In this document: piece by piece, positions 26,733-34,490 of the stretch
Numbering within the stretch: the stretch's first letter is position 1
Layout: each line of letters opens with the position of its first letter
Assembly: GCA_023146545.1 (NCBI GenBank)
Contig: JAGLBW010000008.1
Location: forward strand, 1 to 39,778
From: Cocleimonas sp.
Lineage (GTDB): Bacteria > Pseudomonadota > Gammaproteobacteria > Thiotrichales > Thiotrichaceae
Direction of reading: 5' to 3'
Length of the DNA: 39,778 nucleotides
The notes under the pieces: model-generated
The model's input: the letters and a program-made list of their open reading frames with translations, nothing else
Database searches by the model: none
What the model was told of the DNA's origin: nothing
Translations under genes and position numbers: made by a program

Positions 26733-29447
26733 ATGGTTATGAAATTCATCTATCAAAAACAAGGGTTAATAATAGGGTGTTTAATTCTGAGTGTCTTGTT
26801 TTTTAATGCACAAGCTAAGTCGCCAACCGCAGGTACCTTAATACAAAATCAGGCGACAGCAACCTATAAAGATGCGGCGGGTGTTGAGCAAACCGCAACC
26901 TCTAATATTGTATCCACTTTAATACAGCAGGTCGGAGCAATGACCTTGGTTGAAGATAAGACTAGCATGAGTGTAGCGGGTAATATGGTGTATTTGCCGC
27001 ATATTTTAACCAATACAGGGAATGGGGATGATACCTATCATCTAACGGCTACTAATGTTAGTGGGGATGATTATAACTTTGATTTATCCTTAGTTTCATT
27101 TTATGCCGATGTGAATAAGGATGGTATCCCTGATAGCTCCGCTTCAATTATATCAACAGGTGTGTTATCTCCCAATGAAGCGTTTTATTTGGTTGTTGGG
27201 GTAATGGTTCCTGTTTCTGCTACTAAAAACCAGCAGGGCAAATTAAGCCTTACAGGTCGCAGTACGTTTGTGGAAAACCCCGTTGATTTGGATATCAAAC
27301 AAACGAATACAGATACTATTATTGTCTCTGATGATGCGGTTATTAGCGTGGTGAAAAGTATGAACGCTAATAGAGGAGCATCGCCTAGTGGTGCCTATAC
27401 AATTACCTTAACCTATAAAAATACAGGTCGCGTTGCGGCAACCAATGTCGTGTTAATGGATACATTGCCCTCAGGAATGCGTTATTTTTCTGATGGTGGA
27501 ATGGATCATGCCTTATGGAGTAAAGGAAGTATTACACTGAGTGATACTAATCAAGATAATCAAAGTGGGATAACATACTGCGCGTATGATCCTTCGTGTT
27601 CATCTGCTCCCTTTTCTAGTTCAAAAGTAACCGCTGTTATTGATAATATTCCCGCAGGAACAACAGGAAAGATAAGCTTTGAAGTGATGATTGATGCTAG
27701 TCTTCCTGTGAGTACGCTAAAGAATATTGCTGAATTTTCTTATCATAATGGCAGTGGGTCAATTCCTGTTGCTAAAACCAATCAAGTGCCTTTTGATATT
27801 ATGCCGCAACCTAATGTTGTCGCGAATGGTGCAAACTCTAATATTGATGGTGTTGATAATAAAGGCGGGACAACGGATGCCTTTATTGTTGATGTTGCGA
27901 CCCGAGGTGAAACGGTGGTATTTAATAATATGATTCACAATACAGGCAATAGTAATGATGTGTTTGATATGACAGTAGATGCTGCCAACACAACGTTTCC
28001 TGTTGGTACGGTTTTTCAATTGTTTCAAGCAGATGGTTTTACTCCATTAATGGATACCAATAATAATGGCATCGATGATACGGGTATCGTTGCTTCTGGT
28101 GCTTACTATAAAGTAGTTTTAAAAGCGGTATTACCTGCGAATGCAGAAGGCAGTACAGGGTTTGAAATTGTAAAAACAGCAACGTCCTCATTGGATAGCC
28201 GAATTTTTAACACCGTTATTGATCGCTTAAACCGTATCACAGGAGATTCTGTCGACTTAACGAATGATGCCGCAGGAGCAGGAGCCGCAGGAGCGGGGCT
28301 AGGACCTGAGACGAATGCGGTCACGACCAAAAATATTATGGCAAATGGCAGTGTTATTTTTAGTTTATTTATCAATAATACCAGTGATCAACAAGGCAGT
28401 TATGAGTTGCAATACAGTATTAAAAAACCGTTTGAAGCTCATGCTATTGAAGCAGGCTGGAAAATTAGTTTACACCATACGGGGACGACGGGGGATTGTT
28501 CCACATTGGGTAAAATATCGAACAGCACGGGCAATATTGTTGCACATCAGAGCCAACAAATGTGTGCCAAAGTGAGTGCACCTGCGAATGCTGTGGCGGA
28601 TGGTAAACGACACCCTATCTATTTTAAAGTGCTATCCCGTTTGACAGGGGCGAGTGATATAAAGCATGATGCCGTTAAACTTATCATGCAGCCAAAACTA
28701 AGCATTGCACCCAATCAAGCAGGGCAAGTAGAACCAGCTAATGCGGTAATTTATAGTCATCATGTCACCAATAATGGTAATACTGATTTAGAATGTGTTC
28801 ATGTTACAGCAACAGATCTTGATCCTCAATCGGGTTGGTCTTCAGTGATCTATAACGATATGAATGACGATGGTAAATTGGATGCTGGTGATAAGCCGTT
28901 AACAAAGCAAACATTGAAAGCAGGGCAAGGTTTTTCCCTTTTAATTAAAGTATTTGCTCCAGCAACAGCACCCATGGGAATAAAAAATATACAAAAATTA
29001 GTATTGATGGGTCATCAAGATAATGGTGATGGTAATGCGACAACGTGTGTTGGGAGTGTCTTACGTGATGCGGTACAAGATGTAACATCTGTGAACACTT
29101 CAAAAGTGGTGATTGTGAAAAGACAAGCGATGGATGCGAATTGTGATAGTGTTGCCGAGGGCGCCTTTACCACCACACCCTTTCAGGTAGACCTTGGCGC
29201 TTGTATTCTGTATCAATTAACCGCAACCAATACGGGTTCGACTAACGTTAAGAATGCACGTATTGATGATGCAACGCCTACCTTTACACAATTCATTGGT
29301 ATACCAAGCGTAACAAGCGGCAACATTATAGGCGGTGCTCTAGGAACAGAAGGTATTATTGCAGGGGGTAGTGTGACTAAGGGTGTTAATGTGGTGTTGA
29401 AATCAGGTGAGTCATTGGTATTAGTATTTGGAGTGAAGTTAGATTAG
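26733..29447 (+). CDS. Large secreted DUF11-repeat protein, paralogue of the 16036 gene
   Basis: The 904-residue precursor has a signal peptide (GCLILSVLFFNAQA) and then the shared N-terminal module: PTAGTLIQNQATATYKDAAG and LVEDKTSMSVAGNMVYLPHILTNTGN. DUF11-like sandwiches follow, for example around 205-320 (ITLTYKNTGRVAATNVVLMDTLPSG). Calcium-loop-like motifs are DVNKDGIPD, DTNNNGIDD and DMNDDGKLDAGD. The C-terminal region (KRQAMDANCDSVAEGAF...NVKNARIDDATP...LKSGESLVL) aligns with that of the 1002-residue protein, showing common ancestry. A short Gly/Ala run lies near residue 512. It starts 51 bases after the lipoprotein gene, so it is probably in the same operon. No Shine-Dalgarno is obvious; an ATG two codons in (26739) is possible. 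Confidence 0.85.
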   Translation: MVMKFIYQKQGLIIGCLILSVLFFNAQAKSPTAGTLIQNQATATYKDAAGVEQTATSNIVSTLIQQVGAMTLVEDKTSMSVAGNMVYLPHILTNTGNGDDTYHLTATNVSGDDYNFDLSLVSFYADVNKDGIPDSSASIISTGVLSPNEAFYLVVGVMVPVSATKNQQGKLSLTGRSTFVENPVDLDIKQTNTDTIIVSDDAVISVVKSMNANRGASPSGAYTITLTYKNTGRVAATNVVLMDTLPSGMRYFSDGGMDHALWSKGSITLSDTNQDNQSGITYCAYDPSCSSAPFSSSKVTAVIDNIPAGTTGKISFEVMIDASLPVSTLKNIAEFSYHNGSGSIPVAKTNQVPFDIMPQPNVVANGANSNIDGVDNKGGTTDAFIVDVATRGETVVFNNMIHNTGNSNDVFDMTVDAANTTFPVGTVFQLFQADGFTPLMDTNNNGIDDTGIVASGAYYKVVLKAVLPANAEGSTGFEIVKTATSSLDSRIFNTVIDRLNRITGDSVDLTNDAAGAGAAGAGLGPETNAVTTKNIMANGSVIFSLFINNTSDQQGSYELQYSIKKPFEAHAIEAGWKISLHHTGTTGDCSTLGKISNSTGNIVAHQSQQMCAKVSAPANAVADGKRHPIYFKVLSRLTGASDIKHDAVKLIMQPKLSIAPNQAGQVEPANAVIYSHHVTNNGNTDLECVHVTATDLDPQSGWSSVIYNDMNDDGKLDAGDKPLTKQTLKAGQGFSLLIKVFAPATAPMGIKNIQKLVLMGHQDNGDGNATTCVGSVLRDAVQDVTSVNTSKVVIVKRQAMDANCDSVAEGAFTTTPFQVDLGACILYQLTATNTGSTNVKNARIDDATPTFTQFIGIPSVTSGNIIGGALGTEGIIAGGSVTKGVNVVLKSGESLVLVFGVKLD

Positions 29448-29516
29448 TATGGCATCTTTTGGTGTTAAGGCCTTGGAGCTTGCTGTTTCAGGTACTTAAT
29501 CAATGAGGTGTTTTAA

Positions 29517-29933
29517 GTGTTGTGGTTAAAGGTCTTTCATATTTTATTTGTCATGTCATGGATGGCAGGCATTTTTTATCTACCCCGAATTTTTGTCCAT
29601 TATGTTGAAGGGGAAAAAGCAGGGCAAGCTGTTGATCGTCTAGAAATTATGGCGAGTAAACTTTATACTTTTATGACATTAATGATGGTGCTAGCACTCA
29701 CAACAGGGCTATGGATCTGGTGGGCTTATTTTCCATTGGTAATGGCTTGGTTGCATTTAAAATTGTTGGTGGTTGCTTTGTTGATACTCTATCATTTTTG
29801 GACAGGACAACGAGTGAAAGAAATGCAACGCGGCACGATTAAAGCATACCCTCTAAGCTATCGCTGGCTTAATGAATTACCGCTTTTTCTTGTCCTTGCT
29901 ATTTTAATATTGGTGGTTGTTAAACCTTTTTAG
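29517..29933 (+). CDS. hemJ: HemJ-type protoporphyrinogen IX oxidase (UPF0093)
   Basis: HemJ converts protoporphyrinogen IX to protoporphyrin IX in the inner membrane in bacteria that lack HemG or HemY. The 138-residue protein matches the family in length, in the N-terminal KVFHILFVMSWMAGIFYLPRIFVHY with conserved His8, in WLHLKLLVV, and in the C-terminal LNELPLFLVLAILILVVVKPF. Four membrane helices are visible. The start is GTG, with GAGGTG (29505-29510) six bases upstream. It lies 69 bases after the 904-residue surface gene and may be read through from that operon, though a biochemical link is not evident. Confidence 0.9.
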   Translation: MLWLKVFHILFVMSWMAGIFYLPRIFVHYVEGEKAGQAVDRLEIMASKLYTFMTLMMVLALTTGLWIWWAYFPLVMAWLHLKLLVVALLILYHFWTGQRVKEMQRGTIKAYPLSYRWLNELPLFLVLAILILVVVKPF

Positions 29934-30125
29934 CCCTACGTTGAAAATATTACTGAAACGTCCTGCTTTTTTAAAAGCAAGAAACCGCATAACACGGGGT
30001 AACGATTTAAAATCATTGATTATTAAATATAAAAAAAGTGGTGCTGTATTATTAATGATCTATTCAGGTGCTTATTATTATACTGGTCAACTCTAATAAG
30101 AATAAACCATAAGGTTAAGATAACA

Positions 30126-31775
30126 ATGAGAAAAAAAATATTATCAATGTCGATTACGGCTGTCTTTACCGCACTAGTGAGCTCTAGCTTATTAGCCTTT
30201 GATACACTTGATGGTGATACCGGTCCTGATAGAACCTTAGCAGGCAGTGATCCTATTTTGGTTCAGGGTACAACACAACTTGCAGGATATCAGGGTAACT
30301 TGAATCCTTTTTCAGGAGGGTTGAATGATCATCCGCCAAAGGAGTCAACATCAGCGTTAAGAATCTCTGCACTTTCATCAGTTTCCCCAAGTGCATCAAC
30401 GTATCCTCGTGCACCGAGTGGTCGTGGTGATGCCTTAATTTTTCCTCTATTCAATCAAAAAGATGATTGGGGAACAGAAATTGTAGTGCGTAATACCAAT
30501 AAATTTCATGCAGTTGTTGCTAAAGTAGCGATATATGATAAAAAAGTTTCAGAAGAAGTTTTAGATTTTAACTTGTATTTATCAGCGACTGATGTCGCAC
30601 GTTTTAGAATTGAAAATGGGAAAGTGGTCAGTGGCGATGGTTCTATTCTTCGAGATTTTCCTGATCCTGCGAGTAATTTAAATGATGTGGATGAAAACGA
30701 TTTCGCTTCTGAAGCGAATCCATTTACTGCTAAGCTAGCATCAGAAGCAGGTTATATTATTGTCTATGGTATGGCTCAAGCTTCTACAGATGATGATGCA
30801 ACAGATTCCCACGGTAAACGTTATCATAACCAGCATGCTCGTTTATTTGCAAATTATCGTCGAGAACTGGATTATTGCCGTTCAGGGTGGCGTATAGGAC
30901 ATCATAATGCAATGGTTAAAGGGACTTATACAAGAAGAACCACCCATTCTGCGGTAGATAATTATAGTGTTGCTGCACCGAATCAAAAAGAAAATTGTAG
31001 AACCGATACTAAAGCAGCCCCAGGTAATTTCTTTGGTGATGTTGATCCGATCTTAACGGGTACAGTAAGACTTTATAATGCGAGTAATAACCCCCGTGAT
31101 ATGGTGCTTCCTGCAACTGCCATTGAGAATTTTACGGATAAAAATAAAATTATATGGACTGAAGGTGAAATTGCAAACTTACAAGACAGAAGAATTCAAG
31201 GGACGCAGAAAACGGCTGCAGGTTATGTCGATGATCAATGGGCTTCGTATAATGAAGAGGGTGTGCGTGCAGATGCTTATTCTGCATTTAAAGTAGCGAA
31301 TACAGCTTATACTTTTAATGCGGATTCAATTGCCAACCAGTTAGTGATTACACAGCCTTACAAAAGGGTTCTGGTTCAAATGGGTAATGATGATGGTTAT
31401 TGGCAAGATGTAAACAATAATTTCGGTGGGTTCGCTTTTATTTATAATTTATTTAATGAAGATGAGAGAATGATTAATACGGCTTATACAACGTCGCCTT
31501 ATGATTCAAAACCCATTTGTAAAAATGATGATAAAGTAGAAGATTCTTTGTGTCGTGATGAATTGGAGTCTATGTCAAATTTAGAGAAAGGTAGTGCGTT
31601 TGAAAAGAAAAATGGCTTTGCCTTAATTCGATTTACGGGTCTGAATGGACGAGATTCTATTGTTCCTGCGGTGATTACACAAATGATCGGTAGTGTTGTC
31701 GGTGATCAGCCACAAGTCAACTGGGTTTATTCTCAAACTGATATGTTTTTAGAAGAGCAAAATCTCAAGCACTAG
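30126..31775 (+). CDS. Secreted protein of unknown function
   Basis: The 549-residue precursor starts with a clear signal peptide (MRKKILSMSITAVFTALVSSSLLA, cleavage before FDT). After a low-complexity Ser/Pro stretch (about 70-97), the mature part has a beta-rich domain beginning RGDALIFPLFNQKDDWGTEIVVRNTNKFHAVVAKV. Later segments include YIIVYGMAQAS, YCRSGWRIGHHNAM, GTVRLYNASNN and a C-terminal NGFALIRFTG. Four cysteines in the mature chain may form two disulfides. No membrane anchor is seen. It has its own leader (AAGG ten bases before the ATG) and is followed by a hairpin. It has the look of a periplasmic or surface structural protein, but I do not recognise a named family. Confidence 0.7.
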   Translation: MRKKILSMSITAVFTALVSSSLLAFDTLDGDTGPDRTLAGSDPILVQGTTQLAGYQGNLNPFSGGLNDHPPKESTSALRISALSSVSPSASTYPRAPSGRGDALIFPLFNQKDDWGTEIVVRNTNKFHAVVAKVAIYDKKVSEEVLDFNLYLSATDVARFRIENGKVVSGDGSILRDFPDPASNLNDVDENDFASEANPFTAKLASEAGYIIVYGMAQASTDDDATDSHGKRYHNQHARLFANYRRELDYCRSGWRIGHHNAMVKGTYTRRTTHSAVDNYSVAAPNQKENCRTDTKAAPGNFFGDVDPILTGTVRLYNASNNPRDMVLPATAIENFTDKNKIIWTEGEIANLQDRRIQGTQKTAAGYVDDQWASYNEEGVRADAYSAFKVANTAYTFNADSIANQLVITQPYKRVLVQMGNDDGYWQDVNNNFGGFAFIYNLFNEDERMINTAYTTSPYDSKPICKNDDKVEDSLCRDELESMSNLEKGSAFEKKNGFALIRFTGLNGRDSIVPAVITQMIGSVVGDQPQVNWVYSQTDMFLEEQNLKH

Positions 31776-31818
31776 TTGCTGTTCAGAGTACTTACTCTAT
31801 ATTCTTCAATAGCTAAAG

Positions 31819-31846
31819 AGTAAACATAGTTTTTGCTGTGTTTACT
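31819..31846 (+). terminator. Hairpin after the 549-residue secreted protein gene
   Basis: AGTAAACATAG, loop TTTTTG, CTGTGTTTACT forms an 11-bp stem with one G-U pair, 44 bases after the stop codon. No proper U tract follows, so termination is only likely. Confidence 0.45.
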
Positions 31847-32003
31847 TGCCTACTGATAGAAAGAGTGTGCTTTATTTATATAGATAATGTAAAAAAATAG
31901 TTTATTTTTAATGATCAGACAAGGTAATAAATAAAATTTATCAAAGAAGTGAATTAATTTCACCTGTCTTTTAAGGTCATTGGAAAAATAAAAGGGGATA
32001 ATA

Positions 32004-33482
32004 ATGAAAGTCTTAGCACTGACACCTATCGTTTTAGGGATATTAGCAAGTACTGTTATAACAGGTTGTAGCAAAAAAGACCCAGAACCTGAAAAAAAGC
32101 CGCAACCCTGTGAATATAAAATAACAGGGGGCAATGAGGTTAATCTTGCTATTGGAACCGCTTATTCAAAGCCAGTGGTTAAAGTAATGCAAGAGAAGAA
32201 AGAAATTACTTATACGACAAAAGGTTCCGTTGATAGCAAAAAGTTGGGAACTTATATTGTGACGTATGAGGGTAAAAGTTGTTCAAATAAACAAAATTAT
32301 ACGGTTAAAGTTGTTCCTTCTTCTTGTAGTTATAAGTTATCAGGCGCTAATCCTTTGGAACTTGCCTTTGGAAAAAAGTATGTCGAGCCAGGATTTGAGG
32401 TAAAAGATTTTAATAATAAAGTATTGAAGGAAAGCAGTACGGGAGCAATAAATAGTTCAAAGGAAGGTAGTTATACGTTAACGTATAAAGGAGAAGGTTG
32501 TAGCAATACAGCTAAACGTATGGTTAAAGTATTGGCTAAAGTAGTACCTGCTGCTTGTACTTATACGTTGTCAGGATTGACCGCAGACAAGATCGCATTA
32601 GGAAATACCTATAAAGACCCTGGGGTTAGCGTTAGAAGTAGTAAAAATGAGATTGTAAGTGATGTTGTTAAAACAGGAATCGTTAATAGCACAAAAGCAG
32701 GAACCTATACTATAGAATACAAAGGTAAAATGTGTACTAACAGTATTAAACGTACGGTTAAAGTGTTTGCTGAAAAATGTCAATATACTTTACTCGGAAA
32801 GAGTACGGTTGAAATGGCGGTGGGCAAAGCATATCAAGAGCCTGGTGTTGTGGTGAAAGGCAGTGAAGGAGAAGATATTAAAGATACGGCGACATTGGGA
32901 ACGGTTAATACCAAAAAAGAGGGTAGCTATACTTTAGAGTATAAAAGTAAACTGTGTAGTAATTCAATTAAACGTACCGTTAACGTTGTTTCTGCAAGCT
33001 GTACTTATACTTTAAAAGGTGAAGCCCATTTGTTTGTTGATAAGGGAAGTAAATTCACTGATCCAGGTCTTGTTGTTAAAGATCATGCAGGAAAAATAGT
33101 CAATACAACAACAAAAGGCAGTGTTGATACAGGGAAGTTGGGTGACTCTACTTTAGAATATAACGGGGCGGGTTGTGTTAACACTGAAAAACGTACAGTG
33201 ACCGTTGCTTTACCAAAGTGTGAATACAAGCTACATGGTGCATCTCCTTTGGTTATTCTTAAAAATAGTACATATGCTGATCCGGGAGTAGATGTTAAAG
33301 ATAAAGAAGGGAAAGTTATTAAGAGCAAATTAATAGGAACAGGTGCTGTTGATACCGCTAAGCTCGGGCGATATATTGTTAGCTATAAAATTGAAGGGTG
33401 TGCTAATACACAGGACCGTATTGTTAATGTAAAAATGCCAACAAATGAAGAGTTAGGAAATGGTCTTTTGCCCGAAAATTAA
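32004..33482 (+). CDS. Lipoprotein with six DUF5011/Ig-like repeats
   Basis: The 492-residue precursor has lipobox VITGC with Cys22 and Ser after it, implying the outer membrane, then a short Pro/Glu/Lys linker. Six repeats of 72-77 residues begin at Cys36, Cys108, Cys185, Cys259, Cys333 and Cys406. Each follows C-x-Y-x-L-x-G, then G-x-x-Y-x-x-PG-x-x-V, a G-x-(V/I)-(D/N)-(T/S)-xx-x-G-x-Y-x-(L/V)-x-Y segment, a second Cys in G-x-C-x-N, and a terminal V-x-V strand. This is the DUF5011 bacterial Ig-like pattern; the two cysteines per repeat probably form an intradomain disulfide. The architecture suggests a rod that projects from the outer membrane, either outward or into the periplasm. A good ribosome-binding site (GGGG, 31994-31997) supports the start. 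Confidence 0.85.
   Translation: MKVLALTPIVLGILASTVITGCSKKDPEPEKKPQPCEYKITGGNEVNLAIGTAYSKPVVKVMQEKKEITYTTKGSVDSKKLGTYIVTYEGKSCSNKQNYTVKVVPSSCSYKLSGANPLELAFGKKYVEPGFEVKDFNNKVLKESSTGAINSSKEGSYTLTYKGEGCSNTAKRMVKVLAKVVPAACTYTLSGLTADKIALGNTYKDPGVSVRSSKNEIVSDVVKTGIVNSTKAGTYTIEYKGKMCTNSIKRTVKVFAEKCQYTLLGKSTVEMAVGKAYQEPGVVVKGSEGEDIKDTATLGTVNTKKEGSYTLEYKSKLCSNSIKRTVNVVSASCTYTLKGEAHLFVDKGSKFTDPGLVVKDHAGKIVNTTTKGSVDTGKLGDSTLEYNGAGCVNTEKRTVTVALPKCEYKLHGASPLVILKNSTYADPGVDVKDKEGKVIKSKLIGTGAVDTAKLGRYIVSYKIEGCANTQDRIVNVKMPTNEELGNGLLPEN
32109..33456 (+). repeat. Six tandem Ig-like coding repeats
   Basis: Repeat starts are at 32109, 32325, 32556, 32778, 33000 and 33219, a period of 216-231 bases. The protein pattern is well conserved but the DNA is diverged, so these are old duplications rather than recent slippage. 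Confidence 0.8.
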
Positions 33483-33519
33483 TGACAACTTAACCTTGTA
33501 AGGTAATTGATATAACAAT

Positions 33520-33561
33520 AAAAAAGCCCGAACTTACTGAAAAGTGAGTCGGGCTTTTTTA
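33520..33561. terminator. Bidirectional terminator between convergent genes
   Basis: AAAAAAGCCCGA and TCGGGCTTTTTT are exact complements around a partly paired centre. An A run on one side and a T run on the other let it serve both the repeat lipoprotein (plus) and the H-NS-like gene (minus). Confidence 0.9.
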
Positions 33562-33621
33562 TTACTAAGCTTTCAGGAAAAATTCTTTAGTTCCCTGTTT
33601 TTCTATTGGAATAGAAAATAA

Positions 33622-33936
33622 CTAGATCAGCAAGTCTTCAATTTTTTTACCATCAGCAAGTGCCGCTTCAACCCATTTTGGTTTTCTGCCTCTGCCTGTC
33701 CATGTTTGCTCTGAATTATTAGGATTAATATATTTAGGTTTGACTTTGCTTTTTTTACTTGGCTTCGCGCCAGAGATAACTTCTTCAAAGGTAAAGCCTG
33801 ATTCTTCAGCAAGTTCTTCCATTTTTCTGCGAAGGCTAATTCGTTCTGTTTTCTGCATTTCTTTTATTTTAGCGGTTAACTCCTTTTGCAATTGGATTAA
33901 TTCAGGGAGTTTCATTTTATCTAAATCGATAGACAT
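33622..33936 (-). CDS. H-NS family nucleoid-associated protein
   Basis: The 104-residue protein has an N-terminal helical oligomerisation region (about 5-50, LPELIQLQKELTAKIKEMQKTER), a basic linker (AKPSKKSKVKPKY) and the C-terminal DNA-binding core TWTGRGRKPKWVEAAL, the family's conserved minor-groove motif. H-NS proteins bind and silence AT-rich DNA. The start at 33936 is chosen over 33978 because GGA lies eight bases upstream and the longer form adds an atypical N-terminus. In this AT-rich chromosome the nearby surface locus is a natural candidate target, but that is inference. Confidence 0.93.
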   Translation of the reverse strand: MSIDLDKMKLPELIQLQKELTAKIKEMQKTERISLRRKMEELAEESGFTFEEVISGAKPSKKSKVKPKYINPNNSEQTWTGRGRKPKWVEAALADGKKIEDLLI

Positions 33937-33978
33937 TCTGTATATTCCTTTAAGGATTGGGTTTTGAATGGTCATCAT

Positions 33979-34445
33979 ATTATAAATAATTTAACTGCTT
34001 TTCAAGTTATTAATATTTATTGCCCCTTATTTTTTTAAAGGTGAGGTTTAGTGGGTCTACTGTATTAATAATACGCGCTATAGAGGAGAAGGTGCTTTAT
34101 AATTGTTTTTATCTTGTTAGTCTTGTGTTACTTGAGGGTCGCATTTCATCAGAATTTATTCTAATAGACTAGAAGTAAGGCTTGTTTTTATGAGATTATT
34201 GAAGACGCTTTTTAAGCGGTAAAGAAGTATTTATCCTCTTGATGTTTCTCTACTCAATCTCCTTTAGGAAGAAGGAACCAGTAAAGGGGGCTTTTTATCG
34301 GTATTTTTACGTTGGTTTTAATGCTCTCAACCGTTGTGTAGTCCTACGTTACACTGCTTGAAATCCTTAAATAGACGAAAAAATACGGTATCAAAATGCC
34401 CTGTTATTTAATTTCTCTTTCTCACTCTTTTTAAGATAGATAATA
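33979..34445. other. Non-coding gap between the H-NS-like and cyclic-di-GMP genes
   Basis: The two genes are divergent, so both promoters must lie here. I found no convincing boxes, no supported gene and only short hairpins (for example CGCTTTTTAAGCG near 34210). Confidence 0.4.
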
Positions 34446-34490
34446 ATGAAAATAATAAATTCTATAAAGAGAGCAAATGGGGATGGCGAT

